From UBA7332 sp051657165 (lineage in GTDB: Bacteria > Bacteroidota > Bacteroidia > Bacteroidales > UBA7332), in contig JBOFKD010000262.1 in assembly GCA_051657165.1 (NCBI GenBank), positions 14,527-78,526 of the forward strand: 64,000 nt of DNA. The letters run 5' to 3'. Positions 1 to 9,255 of this stretch are shown in pieces (the first letter of the stretch is position 1; each line of letters begins with the position of its first letter). The notes under the pieces are model-generated. The model was not told the DNA's origin and made no database searches. It worked only from the letters and a program-made list of their open reading frames with translations. A program made the translations under genes and the position numbers.

Positions 1-82
1 GCTGACGCTCATTCTCGTCAAGCGCATTCCAGATCTCGGGAATAGCCTCTGATATATCAAGAATAGATTTCTTAGTAAGCAT
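1..82 (-). CDS. N-terminus of an unidentified protein, cut by the window edge
   Basis: An ATG at 82-80 on the minus strand opens a reading frame that runs off the window edge after 27 codons, beginning MLTKKSILDISEAIPEIWNA. It is downstream of tatC in the same direction, about 90 bp away, so it could be the last gene of the tat transcript. The short, acidic, helical N-terminus is too little to assign a family. A small regulator or a cyclic-nucleotide-binding-type protein would fit, but that is a guess. Confidence 0.5.
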   Translation of the reverse strand, partial: MLTKKSILDISEAIPEIWNALDENERQ

Positions 83-171
83 AATTATCGCTGTAAAACA
101 TGTTTAATAGCACAAAATTAGAGTATTTTTCATTTTAAACAAGTCTAAATGACTTTTTTTCAAAAAATAAT

Positions 172-951
172 CTAATTCTTCTTCACAAATAACGCACTCA
201 GCTCCCAAAGCATGTATAGCGGCAAAAAAACTACACCTAAAGTGAACGGGTCACCTGAAGGAGTAATAAATGCAGCAGCTATCAGTGTAATAACAATAGC
301 ATATCTTCTGTATTCATGAAAGAATGAACGTCTGAGAAAACCTAATTTCGAAAGGATCAATGCCAGCAAAGGCATTTCAAAAAATATACCTATTACGAAA
401 ATAAGCGTCAGAAAGTTGCTCATATATGAATCCAGAGATAACTGATTCTCAATAAGAGAGCTTAATTGATATTGCACTAAAAAACGCAATGTCATCGGAA
501 AGACAACTGAATAGCCGACGAAAACACCGACAAGAAAAAGTATATTCCCTAAAACAAAAGCAAAAGCTATACTTTTTTTCTCATGCGGATATAATGCCGG
601 ACTGACAAATCCCCACAATTGATACAAAACAAATGGAAAAGAGAACAACAACCCCAAAGAAAAAGATGTTGTCATGTGTGTCATAAACTGCGAAGCTAAT
701 TTGATATTTATCAGATGTACCTTAAAGTTATCGCCGCAAAAATCGGGCAGTACCCCCACATATTCATTAGCTTTACAAAGAATACCATATAGATAAAAGT
801 CAGAACGACATGGAGCCAGAATAATCTTATCAAAGATATCCGGCATAAATATAAAAAATACGACCATCATCAGAACAACACTAATCAGCGAACGAAACAG
901 CACGCCGCGAAGTTCTTCGAGATGATCCCAAAATGTCATTTCCTGTTCCAT
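172..951 (-). CDS. tatC: Sec-independent (twin-arginine) translocase subunit TatC
   Basis: TatC is the polytopic inner-membrane receptor that binds twin-arginine signal peptides and recruits TatA to export folded proteins. The 259-residue product has the expected six hydrophobic segments. The family signature FWDHLEELR lies at residues 7-15 in the cytoplasmic N-terminus, and a conserved PALYPHEKK-type stretch lies near residues 117-125 in the first cytoplasmic loop. The length is normal for the family. It follows tatA on the same strand with a gap of about 125 bp. No TatB is present nearby, as in many bacteria with a minimal TatAC system. Confidence 0.96.
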   Translation of the reverse strand: MEQEMTFWDHLEELRGVLFRSLISVVLMMVVFFIFMPDIFDKIILAPCRSDFYLYGILCKANEYVGVLPDFCGDNFKVHLINIKLASQFMTHMTTSFSLGLLFSFPFVLYQLWGFVSPALYPHEKKSIAFAFVLGNILFLVGVFVGYSVVFPMTLRFLVQYQLSSLIENQLSLDSYMSNFLTLIFVIGIFFEMPLLALILSKLGFLRRSFFHEYRRYAIVITLIAAAFITPSGDPFTLGVVFLPLYMLWELSALFVKKN

Positions 952-1077
952 GAAGAGGTGTTTTGGTCAGTGATTGAATAAAGAAGAGATAATAGCTTAC
1001 AAGACAGTAAGCTTATTATCTCTAAACTTTATATTGAGTATGATAAATCCAAAGGGATCTATTATAAGTTCCCTGAA

Positions 1078-1284
1078 TTATTTTTTCGATTTATCTTCTG
1101 TATCATCAGCATTTATTTCATCTTCGATACCTTTCACGCCTTCTTTGAAGCTTTTCACTCCTTTACCAAGACCTTTCATCAATTCAGGGATTTTTTTACC
1201 GCCGAAAAGCAATAAAATAGCGAATGCTATCAGGATAATTTCGCCTGTTCCCAGATTTCCGAGAAATAATAATGTAGAATTCAT
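1078..1284 (-). CDS. tatA: Twin-arginine translocase subunit TatA/E
   Basis: TatA is the small single-span protein that oligomerises around TatC to form the translocation path. The 68-residue product has an N-terminal hydrophobic helix, the FGGKKIPELMKGLGKG hinge and amphipathic helix, and a charged tail ending in DDTEDKSKK, all typical of TatA. I chose the ATG at 1284. A longer frame would need a TTG at 1311 and would add nine residues not expected ahead of the membrane helix. It lies just upstream of tatC on the same strand. Confidence 0.95.
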   Translation of the reverse strand: MNSTLLFLGNLGTGEIILIAFAILLLFGGKKIPELMKGLGKGVKSFKEGVKGIEDEINADDTEDKSKK

Positions 1285-1323
1285 TTTGATTAAATAATTA
1301 GTTAAATTCAATTAGGTGTCCGA

Positions 1324-1331
1324 CAAATATA
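1324..1331 (-). promoter_or_regulatory. Possible -7 box for tatA-tatC
   Basis: Read on the minus strand this is TATATTTG, a perfect match to the Bacteroidota -7 consensus TAnnTTTG, about 40 bp upstream of the tatA ATG. A clear -33 TTG is not visible at the right distance, so the call is tentative. Read-through from ribBA is the alternative. Confidence 0.35.
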
Positions 1332-1354
1332 ATAAAATATTTGAAGTTTTGCTT

Positions 1355-2563
1355 TTAAACATTATGAAGATCGTGTCCCATACGATCTTTTTTTGTTTTC
1401 ATATAACGAAGGTTATGCTCATTTATAGAAACTTCAATCGGCACATTTTCAACAATTTCAAGACCGTAACCCTCTAATCCGACACGTTTAATCGGATTAT
1501 TAGTCATCAGACGAACTTTATTGATTCCTAACTCATGCATAATAGAAGCTCCTACTCCGTAATCTCTCTCATCTGCCTTAAAGCCAAGATGAAGATTAGC
1601 ATCAACTGTATCTAATCCTTCCTCCTGAAGCTTATATGCTTTTATCTTATTCATCAAACCGATCCCACGACCTTCCTGATTCATATAAACAATAGCACCT
1701 TTGCCCTCTTTTTCAATTGCCTGCATTGCTTTATGAAGCTGCTCGCCGCACTCGCAACGTTTGCTACCGAAAATATCGCCCGTCATACAAGATGAGTGAA
1801 CACGTACAAGCACTGGCTCATCTTCCTTCCACTCTCCTTTTATTAATGCAATATGCTCCAGTCCGTTCGATTTTTGCTTGAATGGAATTAGTCTGAAATC
1901 ACCATAATCAGTAGGCATACTCACCTCATCACCTTTTTCAATCAATGATTCTCTTTTCAAAAGATATCTGATCAAAGCAGCAACAGAGATAATTTTCATA
2001 TCGTATTTTTTAGCCACTTCCATTAGTTGAGGCAAACGGGCCATAGTCCCGTCTTCATTCATAATCTCAACTAATACTCCCGAAGGATATAATCCTGCAA
2101 GTCGGGCTAAGTCTACTGCGGCTTCAGTGTGTCCGGCTCTGCGAAGAACACCTTTTTCACGCGCACGAAGCGGGAAAATATGCCCCGGACGACCAAAATC
2201 CGATGGTTTGGTTTCAGGATTTGTTATAGCAAGAATGGTTTTTGCTCTGTCAGATGCCGAAATACCTGTAGTACATCCATCTCCAAGTAAATCTATCGAA
2301 ACTGTGAAAGGAGTTGCATGCAATGCTGTATTTCCTGCTACCATAAGATCAAGTTCCAGATCCTTACATCTGTCTTCAGTAACGGCACAACAAATAAGTC
2401 CGCGACCATGAGTAGCCATAAAATTAATTTTCTCAGGTGTTATCAGCTCTGAAGCTGCAATAAAGTCACCTTCATTCTCACGATCCTCATCATCTACCAC
2501 AATGATCAACTTTCCAGCTTTGATATCCTCAATAGCCTCTTCTATAGTATTGAGCGTAAACAT
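1355..2563 (-). CDS. ribBA: Bifunctional 3,4-dihydroxy-2-butanone-4-phosphate synthase / GTP cyclohydrolase II
   Basis: This enzyme feeds both branches of riboflavin synthesis. The N-terminal RibB half (about residues 1-205) converts ribulose 5-phosphate to dihydroxybutanone phosphate. The C-terminal RibA half (about 206-402) opens GTP. RibB motifs include DDEDRENEGDF at 24-34, THGRGL at 51-56 and RAGHTEAAVDL near 142-152. RibA has its zinc-binding cysteines at 259, 270 and 272 (SCMTGDIFGSKRCECG) and NQEGRGIGL at 295-303. Both halves look intact and the 402-residue length is usual. It starts 23 bp after the permease gene, so the two are probably co-transcribed. Confidence 0.97.
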   Translation of the reverse strand: MFTLNTIEEAIEDIKAGKLIIVVDDEDRENEGDFIAASELITPEKINFMATHGRGLICCAVTEDRCKDLELDLMVAGNTALHATPFTVSIDLLGDGCTTGISASDRAKTILAITNPETKPSDFGRPGHIFPLRAREKGVLRRAGHTEAAVDLARLAGLYPSGVLVEIMNEDGTMARLPQLMEVAKKYDMKIISVAALIRYLLKRESLIEKGDEVSMPTDYGDFRLIPFKQKSNGLEHIALIKGEWKEDEPVLVRVHSSCMTGDIFGSKRCECGEQLHKAMQAIEKEGKGAIVYMNQEGRGIGLMNKIKAYKLQEEGLDTVDANLHLGFKADERDYGVGASIMHELGINKVRLMTNNPIKRVGLEGYGLEIVENVPIEVSINEHNLRYMKTKKDRMGHDLHNV

Positions 2564-2586
2564 AATGTTTAATATTAAATGTTATC

Positions 2587-4494
2587 CTACTTCTTAATTA
2601 AATTACTAATCTCGCTGTTTATACGCAGAACATTCTGTAAATCATTTTTCAGAGCTCTACGCTGCAGCAAAGCTAATATATATATCAATATACCTATCGG
2701 GAATAAAACAAATCCTAATAAATATCTTAAAATTTTATTCTTTGGAACAATATTCATCTTCTCCATCTGAAGAACCGGATATTCAGATATCTTATAAAAG
2801 AATGATCCGTCCTCTGCATTCAGAAGTTCTTCAACAATCAGTTCAATATGTTCTGATATGGAAGCTACCTCCTCAAAGTGATCCCCTTTCAGCCACATAT
2901 TAAAGTAACTGAAATTATATGGCTTTGAAGATTCCCTGAGAAATACATTCACTTCCTGATCAAGCTTACGAAGCATATCTGAAACCTGTATCATATCTGC
3001 CGTATATATAACGACCTCTTTTTTCGTCAGATTTCTGGCAGATCTTTTCCCGAACAGCTTTTTAATAAAGTTTGAATACGTATCACCGCTCAATATAGTT
3101 GAGTCTTTCACTGCCTTATAAGTAAGAAATATTCCCAGTGGAACCAAGACAGCAGCACTCAGCCACATACCCTGCGAGGCAGGCAATACTCCATCCCGCG
3201 AAAACTTGTATCCGACATTATCTATAATATAATAGAAGATAAAGAGGAATACTGATAATACGGCCGGAGTACCCAATCCGCCTTTACGGATAATTGCACC
3301 CAGGGGAGCACCGATAAAAAAGAATATCAGACAAGCGAACGACAGCGAGAACTTACGATGCCATTCCAGCTCATGACGGTTAATTGATCTTTTCGTATCT
3401 ATGTAGTTAAAACCACGATACTGTATATCTTGTTTACGGGAATTCGCAGAAGATTTTGCAGTATAGTATATTTGACGCTTATCATCTATTGATAATTTTG
3501 CAAATACCGAATCTACATCAACCTTCTGAAATTGAGTCAGCGAAGCTTTATCTTTAATTGTTGTATCATTTTTAGCAACAATGCGATCATTCGCAGTTAT
3601 AAGTGGCGTTCCGAAAAGCAACGCTTTCGAGTTTATTTTCTTAATACTATCATTAATCAGACGAAGAGAATCGGCTGTCTGACCAAGTTCTTTCAAATCC
3701 TTACCAACATATTGTCCTGAAAGAAATGACTCATCCATCCTGTTAAAGTTAGCATCAAATTCAATCAGGAGTTGCTTATACGAAAATTCCTCTCTCCGAT
3801 AGGGTACATTATTATAGGACGAACGCTGTTTCTGTAGATTTTCGAAACTCTCGCCACTCCATAGCGTAAAGAAAAGAGCTTTTTTATCTCTGGTCATGTC
3901 CAGACGGGCTGAGTCTGCAACAATAACAGTAGCATTCTCAAAACCTTTCGAATAATCGTATACAATAATATTGTAAAGGACTCCGTTATCCCGATTTTTT
4001 TCTCCAACATACATATTAAAGTCTGCAATCTGATAAAACGTCTTTTCCGGAATATCAAGCTCCGGAGATTTTTGTTTCATTGCCAGCAGTAAACTATATG
4101 TTTTTACCTGAACCTTGGGATTTATTTCATTCTGATAAAAGAAAGAAAAAATAGAAAAGCCGCTTATTAATACGATTAACGGATACATAATTTTAATCAG
4201 AGGCACGCCTGCAGCTTTCATCGCCAGTAACTCCAGACGCTCCCCCATGTTCCCGAATGTCATCAGCGATGCCAGCAAGATTGCAAGAGGCAATGCCATA
4301 GGCACTAAAGATAAACCTGAATATAAAAAGAACTCTCCGAGAACCGTAAATGATAATCCCTTGCCGACTAGCTCATCCACATATCTCCATAAGAATTGCA
4401 TCAGCAATATAAATAATGAGATCAGAAATGTCATTGCAAACACCGGCAAGAATGTCTCTAATATAAATTTATATAGTCGTTTTATTCGTAACAT
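2587..4494 (-). CDS. LptF/LptG (YjgP/YjgQ) family permease
   Basis: LptF and LptG are the membrane subunits of the ABC exporter that pulls lipopolysaccharide out of the inner membrane. The 635-residue product has three N-terminal membrane spans, a large periplasmic region (about 130-370), three more spans (about 385-460), and a further cytoplasmic and membrane-associated tail of roughly 170 residues ending near two hydrophobic stretches at about 590-615. The core matches the family. The long tail exceeds the ~360 residues of the proteobacterial proteins but seems usual for Bacteroidota members (family knowledge). Whether it acts as LptF or LptG cannot be told from one copy. Confidence 0.88.
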   Translation of the reverse strand: MLRIKRLYKFILETFLPVFAMTFLISLFILLMQFLWRYVDELVGKGLSFTVLGEFFLYSGLSLVPMALPLAILLASLMTFGNMGERLELLAMKAAGVPLIKIMYPLIVLISGFSIFSFFYQNEINPKVQVKTYSLLLAMKQKSPELDIPEKTFYQIADFNMYVGEKNRDNGVLYNIIVYDYSKGFENATVIVADSARLDMTRDKKALFFTLWSGESFENLQKQRSSYNNVPYRREEFSYKQLLIEFDANFNRMDESFLSGQYVGKDLKELGQTADSLRLINDSIKKINSKALLFGTPLITANDRIVAKNDTTIKDKASLTQFQKVDVDSVFAKLSIDDKRQIYYTAKSSANSRKQDIQYRGFNYIDTKRSINRHELEWHRKFSLSFACLIFFFIGAPLGAIIRKGGLGTPAVLSVFLFIFYYIIDNVGYKFSRDGVLPASQGMWLSAAVLVPLGIFLTYKAVKDSTILSGDTYSNFIKKLFGKRSARNLTKKEVVIYTADMIQVSDMLRKLDQEVNVFLRESSKPYNFSYFNMWLKGDHFEEVASISEHIELIVEELLNAEDGSFFYKISEYPVLQMEKMNIVPKNKILRYLLGFVLFPIGILIYILALLQRRALKNDLQNVLRINSEISNLIKK

Positions 4495-4521
4495 TAAAAG
4501 CTTTGCTAATTAGTATTTGCG

Positions 4522-4550
4522 CAAAGGTAATAATTTCATCGTAATCACAA
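4522..4550 (-). promoter_or_regulatory. Bacteroidota-type promoter for the permease-ribBA operon
   Basis: On the minus strand TTG (4550-4548), an 18 bp spacer and TACCTTTG (4529-4522) fit the TTG/TAnnTTTG consensus. Transcription would begin near 4515, about 20 bp ahead of the permease ATG. Confidence 0.6.
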
Positions 4551-4673
4551 CAGTCCAGTATCAAAAGAAAGGAGGTATGGATAAACTAATTCGCACCTGT
4601 ACATGGAATAATCCGACGTTTGATTTACCGGGGTTATACGGTTGAACGGAAGTTTATCTGACTGTATTGATTA

Positions 4674-4745
4674 GCAAGTAGCAAACTTCGGTTTGCTACT
4701 TGCTAATCATATTTTGCTACTTGCAAATTTCAGTTTGCTACCTGC
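4674..4745 (+). repeat. 21-bp-period array of TTTGCTACTTGC, third (partial) copy
   Basis: TTTGCTACTTGC starts at 4692 and 4713, and TTTGCTACCTGC at 4734: spacing exactly 21 bp. An inverted copy at 4674-4685 pairs with the first unit around a TTCG tetraloop, giving a 13 bp hairpin (4674-4703). The same word at the same 21 bp spacing occurs at 28131-28205 and, inverted, at 51365-51439. Upstream, TATACGGTTGAACG (4635-4648) also resembles the flank of the 28 kb copy, so this is probably a decayed relative of that element. Confidence 0.85.
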
Positions 4746-4912
4746 TGCATTAAATCCGACACATCTGCTCTGATCTGATACGGCCACTCCGGTTTAAGAC
4801 TACATCCACATAACCATCTATAAGTAAAAAGAGAAATAATATTTCATATATCAACAAAAACAGGCTTATAAATACAAAAAAGAAAGTTTTTGCTATTTTT
4901 TTACACAAAACT

Positions 4913-4943
4913 ATTGCGTAGTATTATTTTTATTCTACTTTTG
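4913..4943 (+). promoter_or_regulatory. Promoter of the ilv operon
   Basis: ATTG at 4913-4916, a 19 bp spacer and TACTTTTG at 4936-4943 match the Bacteroidota -33/-7 consensus. The predicted start near 4950 lies about 20 bp upstream of the leader peptide, so the transcript would carry the whole attenuator. Confidence 0.8.
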
Positions 4944-4969
4944 CAACAGACAAACGAAATATATATTAA

Positions 4970-5035
4970 ATGAATATTTTCCACCTACATATCGTCATTA
5001 TCGTGAACGTCATTATTCTGAGCATTATTGTTTAG
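4970..5035 (+). CDS. ilv operon leader peptide (branched-chain-rich)
   Basis: A 21-codon frame opens with ATG at 4970 and ends with TAG at 5033. The peptide begins MNIFHLHIVIIVNV and ends IILSIIV. Eight of 21 residues are Ile, four Val and two Leu, so two thirds are the end products of the operon downstream. This composition, the promoter about 27 bp upstream and the rho-independent hairpin just before ilvD are the hallmarks of ribosome-mediated attenuation. No function is expected for the peptide itself. It is too short for most gene callers. Confidence 0.87.
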   Translation: MNIFHLHIVIIVNVIILSIIV

Positions 5036-5038
5036 AAC

Positions 5039-5122
5039 AGAAAGGTATGTAGTTAGTCAAAATAATTAATAGCAAAAAAATACATTACAAGCCTTTCTAA
5101 ATCAGTTTAGAAAGGCTTTTTT
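5039..5122 (+). promoter_or_regulatory. Transcription attenuator of the ilv operon (antiterminator and terminator)
   Basis: The terminator is a 13 bp perfect stem, 5089-5101 paired with 5106-5118, with loop TCAG and a T tract to 5122. A competing pairing is visible: AGAAAGG (5039-5045) is complementary to CCTTTCT (5092-5098) in the 5' arm. A third segment inside the leader, 4985-4993, can pair with 5044-5052 and would hold the antiterminator strand. A ribosome stalled on the Ile/Val codons would cover 4985-4993, free 5039-5052 and so prevent the terminator. The pairings are seen in the sequence; the mechanism is inferred from classical ilv/leu attenuation. Confidence 0.85.
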
Positions 5123-5136
5123 AATATCTCATAGAC

Positions 5137-6951
5137 ATGATACATTCATTGAGAAGTTCAGAAAGCACACAAGGCAGAAGAATGGCAGGGACCAGAGCTC
5201 TTTGGCGGGCAAATGGCATGAAAGAAGATCAAATAGGGAAACCTATTATTGCGATTGTTAATTCATTTACACAATTTGTTCCCGGGCATGTACATCTGCA
5301 TAATATAGGTCAGAAAGTAAAAGCAGAAATAGAGAAATCAGGTTGTTTTGCTGCCGAGTTTAATACAATAGCAATTGATGATGGCATTGCAATGGGACAT
5401 GATGGGATGCTTTATTCACTTCCTTCACGCGAAATAATTGCAGACAGTGTCGAATACATGGTTAATGCGCATAAAGCAGACGCTATGATTTGCATTAGTA
5501 ATTGTGACAAAATAACGCCGGGGATGCTCATGGCATCTATGAGATTAAATATACCAACTGTATTTGTTTCAGGAGGTCCTATGGAAGCCGGCAATATGGA
5601 AGGAAGAGCCCTGGATCTGATTGATGCAATGATCGAAGCTGCTGATGATACAATCAATGATGATCAGGTAAACAAGATTGAACGTACGGCTTGTCCTACC
5701 TGCGGCTCTTGCTCCGGCATGTTTACCGCAAACTCTATGAATTGTCTGAATGAAGCCATCGGACTGGCATTACCCGGAAACGGAACTATCATCGCCACAC
5801 ACAAAAACCGGGAGCAACTCTTTATGGATGCTGCCAACTTAATTGTAGAAAATTGCCACAAGTATTATGTTGATGGTGATGATTCGGTTCTCCCCCGCTC
5901 CATTGCGACACGTGATGCGTTCTTAAATGCAATGACTCTTGATATTGCAATGGGTGGATCATCTAACACAGTATTGCATCTCTTGGCAATAGCTAACGAA
6001 GCTGAAGTGAATTTTACGATGCAGGATATAGACTCGTTATCCCGAAACACTCCGGTACTTTGCAAAGTAGCTCCTAATTCTCATTATCATATCCAGGATG
6101 TTAATCGAGCCGGAGGAATAATAGCGATTATGAACGAGTTAGCGAAAGCCTCACTAATCAAGACAGATGTAAAAAGAGTGGATGGTTTAACTTTGGGCGA
6201 AGCAATTACAAAGTACGCTATATCAAACACAGCACTTAATATATGGAGAAGCGCTCCGGCAAATAAATTTAATCTCATTATGGGATCACAGAATGAGATG
6301 TATAATCAGCTGGATGATGACCGTAAAGCAGGATGTATACGCTCAGTAGATAATGCATACGCGAAAGATGGCGGAATCGCTGTTCTTTTCGGAAATCTTG
6401 CATTAGATGGTTGTGTTGTAAAAACAGCCGGCGTAGATGAATCCATCTGGGAGTTCAAAGGAAATGCTAAGGTTTTTGACTCACAGGAGTCAGCATGCGA
6501 AGCTATACTAAAAGATAAAATCAAGGAAGGTGATATCGTAGTCATCACACACGAAGGGCCGAAGGGTGGACCAGGAATGCAGGAGATGCTTTATCCTACT
6601 TCTTATTTAAAATCCAAACATCTGGGCAAAGCCTGTGCTTTAATTACGGACGGCAGATTTTCAGGTGGCACTTCCGGATTATCCATAGGACATGTTTCAC
6701 CTGAAGCAGCTTCAGGCGGGTTAATTGGACTTGTTAAAGATGGAGATATCATAGAAATAAACATTCCGGAACGCAGAATATCATTACTTGTTTCCGATGA
6801 TATTATAAATCAGCGGAGAATAGCTGAGCTCGCCCGGGGTAATAACGCATTCAGTGCACCTAAACGTGAGCGAAGCGTATCAAAAGCACTAAAAGCTTAT
6901 GCAAAACTTGTAAGCTCTGCCGATAAAGGAGCTATCAGGCTTATCGACTAA
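5137..6951 (+). CDS. ilvD: Dihydroxy-acid dehydratase
   Basis: IlvD is the iron-sulfur enzyme that dehydrates 2,3-dihydroxy-isovalerate and -methylvalerate to the keto acids, the third common step of valine and isoleucine synthesis. The 604-residue product has cluster-ligand cysteines at 123 (SNCDKITPGM) and in CPTCGSCSGMFTANS (186, 189, 192). It also has the C-terminal GPKGGPGMQEM and TDGRFSGGTSGLSIGH signatures. It is the first structural gene, starting 14 bp after the attenuator T tract, so its expression depends directly on read-through. Confidence 0.98.
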   Translation: MIHSLRSSESTQGRRMAGTRALWRANGMKEDQIGKPIIAIVNSFTQFVPGHVHLHNIGQKVKAEIEKSGCFAAEFNTIAIDDGIAMGHDGMLYSLPSREIIADSVEYMVNAHKADAMICISNCDKITPGMLMASMRLNIPTVFVSGGPMEAGNMEGRALDLIDAMIEAADDTINDDQVNKIERTACPTCGSCSGMFTANSMNCLNEAIGLALPGNGTIIATHKNREQLFMDAANLIVENCHKYYVDGDDSVLPRSIATRDAFLNAMTLDIAMGGSSNTVLHLLAIANEAEVNFTMQDIDSLSRNTPVLCKVAPNSHYHIQDVNRAGGIIAIMNELAKASLIKTDVKRVDGLTLGEAITKYAISNTALNIWRSAPANKFNLIMGSQNEMYNQLDDDRKAGCIRSVDNAYAKDGGIAVLFGNLALDGCVVKTAGVDESIWEFKGNAKVFDSQESACEAILKDKIKEGDIVVITHEGPKGGPGMQEMLYPTSYLKSKHLGKACALITDGRFSGGTSGLSIGHVSPEAASGGLIGLVKDGDIIEINIPERRISLLVSDDIINQRRIAELARGNNAFSAPKRERSVSKALKAYAKLVSSADKGAIRLID

Positions 6952-6985
6952 GTAACATCATCTTTATTATCTTATTTCTTTGATA

Positions 6986-8686
6986 ATGACAAACAAACAT
7001 AAAATCATTGGATCTGAGATATTAATCAGATCCTTAATGAATGAAGGGGTAGATACAATATTTGGATACCCGGGAGGTGCGGTTATCCCGATATTCGACA
7101 AGTTGTATGACTTCACTCAAGAGATAAACCATGTTCTTGTCAGACACGAACAGGGTGCTGCTCATGCAGCAGAAGGTTATGCCAGAGTATCGGGAAAAAC
7201 CGGAGTAGTACTGGTCACATCAGGCCCCGGAGCTACAAACATTGTAACTGGAGTAGCCGATGCAATGATTGATAGCACTCCCATGGTAATCATTACCGGT
7301 CAGATTGCATCTACATTGATTGGAACAGATGCATTTCAGGAGGTTGATATTGTGGGAATCACACAACCAATAACGAAATGGAGTTATCAGATCCGCAATG
7401 TTGAAGAAATATCCTGGGCTATAGCCCGGGCCTTTTATATAGCATCTACCGGCAGACCCGGACCCGTAGTTCTGGATATTACCAAAGATGCACAATTGGG
7501 CATGGGCGAGTTTATCTATAATAAATGTAACTTCATCCGGAGTTATAATCCATATCCTGTTCCGGAACCCGAGTTACTGGATGCTGCTGCTGCCCTTATT
7601 AATTCGGCTAAAAAGCCATTTTTATTAATTGGGCAGGGAGTAACACTGAGCGGGGCTGAATATGAGCTGGCTTCATTTCTGGAAAAGACAGACATCCCTG
7701 CTGCATGGACTCTTTTAGGAGCTTCGGCCCTACCCTCTGGTCACAGATTGAATAAAGGTATGCTGGGAATGCACGGGAATATTGGTCCAAACATGAAAAC
7801 CAATGAATGCGATTTATTAATTGCTGTTGGTATGCGTTTTGATGATCGTGTAACCGGAGACCTGAATACATATGCTAAACAAGCAAAGATTATTCATATA
7901 GATATCGATCATTCAGAAATCGATAAAAATGTAGCAACAGATGTCGCAATTATTGCGGATGCTAAAGCTGCTCTTAAAGAACTTCTGGTACGCGTTCATG
8001 AGAATAATCATAAAGAATGGATTGACTCATTTACCGAACATGAACAGAAAGAATATAATGCTGTCATTAAAAATGAATTATATCCTTCTTCCGGTATGCT
8101 TAACATGGGAGAAGTTGTGCACCGGATTTCTGAAGCAACAGAGAACAAAGCAGTTTTAGTAACTGATGTCGGGCAGAATCAAATGTTAAGTTCCCGATAT
8201 TTCAATTTTACTAAAAACAGAAGTATGGTAACATCCGGGGGGCTCGGTACGATGGGATTTGGTCTTCCTGCTGCTATCGGAGCTAAACTGGGTGCTCCGG
8301 AAAGAACAGTATGTTTGTTTGTCGGCGATGGAGGAATCCAGATGAATATTCAGGAACTTGGAACTATTATGCAATATAATGTAGGGACAAAAATTATTGT
8401 TCTCAACAACGAGTATCTGGGTATGGTACGTCAATGGCAGGAACTATTTTTCAACAAACGATATTCGCATACGCCTATGTACAACCCGGACTATGTACAA
8501 ATAGCCAAAGCATATGGTATACAATCCCGAAGTGTTTCAGTCAGAGAAGAGCTGAATGATGCTATTTCAGATATGCTGAAAGATGATGAACCGTATCTTC
8601 TTCTTGTAAATGTCGAAAAGAAAGGGATGGTTTACCCCATGGTACCGGCAGGTGCAACCATTACACAGATTATGCTGGGCGAATAA
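6986..8686 (+). CDS. ilvB: Acetolactate synthase, large (catalytic) subunit
   Basis: This thiamine-diphosphate enzyme condenses pyruvate with pyruvate or 2-ketobutyrate, the committing step of valine/leucine and isoleucine synthesis. The product shows FGYPGGAVIPIFD at the N-terminus, the catalytic glutamate in RHEQGAAHAAEGYA, and the diphosphate-binding GDGGIQMNIQELGTI...NN motif in the C-terminal third. The length (566 residues) is normal. I chose ATG 6986; the frame also allows a TTG two codons earlier. It follows ilvD by about 35 bp and precedes the regulatory subunit by 15 bp. Confidence 0.97.
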   Translation: MTNKHKIIGSEILIRSLMNEGVDTIFGYPGGAVIPIFDKLYDFTQEINHVLVRHEQGAAHAAEGYARVSGKTGVVLVTSGPGATNIVTGVADAMIDSTPMVIITGQIASTLIGTDAFQEVDIVGITQPITKWSYQIRNVEEISWAIARAFYIASTGRPGPVVLDITKDAQLGMGEFIYNKCNFIRSYNPYPVPEPELLDAAAALINSAKKPFLLIGQGVTLSGAEYELASFLEKTDIPAAWTLLGASALPSGHRLNKGMLGMHGNIGPNMKTNECDLLIAVGMRFDDRVTGDLNTYAKQAKIIHIDIDHSEIDKNVATDVAIIADAKAALKELLVRVHENNHKEWIDSFTEHEQKEYNAVIKNELYPSSGMLNMGEVVHRISEATENKAVLVTDVGQNQMLSSRYFNFTKNRSMVTSGGLGTMGFGLPAAIGAKLGAPERTVCLFVGDGGIQMNIQELGTIMQYNVGTKIIVLNNEYLGMVRQWQELFFNKRYSHTPMYNPDYVQIAKAYGIQSRSVSVREELNDAISDMLKDDEPYLLLVNVEKKGMVYPMVPAGATITQIMLGE

Positions 8687-8701
8687 ATAAAACATGACAG
8701 T

Positions 8702-9244
8702 ATGACAAATAAATATTATACCATTTCAGTTTATTCGGAAAATCATGTTGGATTACTCAATCAAATCTCCATCATATTTACCCGACGTAATCTGAATATC
8801 GAAACATTAACGGTTTCTGCATCCGCTGTTCCGGGCATTCATAAATTCACGATATCAACCTGGACTGATGAGGAGACGATTATCAAACTGGTCAAACAAA
8901 TAGAGAAACGGATTGATGTCATAAAGTCGTATTATTATACGGATGATGAAATTATACATCAGGAAGTGGCCTTATTTAAAGTTTCTACAGGGAAATTACT
9001 GGATAGTAAAGGTATAGAAAGCATTGTTAAACATTTTCATGCTGAAATTCTTGAAATAAATACCACTTACACTGTTATAAAGAAATCAGGGACTACCGAT
9101 CTGATCGAAAGTCTTTTTGAACAACTTAGCAGTATGGGAGTCATCTTACAGTTTACCCGCTCAGGAAGAGTTTGTATTACAAAAGATACTCAGGAAAAGG
9201 TAAGTGATTTTATTAAAGAACAAGAGCTTCGTAAGCTCGCCTAA
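8702..9244 (+). CDS. ilvN: Acetolactate synthase, small (regulatory) subunit
   Basis: The small subunit activates the catalytic subunit and confers feedback inhibition by valine. Residues 4-75 form an ACT domain (YYTISVYSENHVGLLNQIS), and the C-terminal ~90 residues match the family's second domain. At 180 residues it is the IlvH-like long form rather than the ~95-residue E. coli IlvN. It is 15 bp downstream of ilvB in the same operon. Confidence 0.95.
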   Translation: MTNKYYTISVYSENHVGLLNQISIIFTRRNLNIETLTVSASAVPGIHKFTISTWTDEETIIKLVKQIEKRIDVIKSYYYTDDEIIHQEVALFKVSTGKLLDSKGIESIVKHFHAEILEINTTYTVIKKSGTTDLIESLFEQLSSMGVILQFTRSGRVCITKDTQEKVSDFIKEQELRKLA

Positions 9245-9255
9245 ATTTTAGTATT

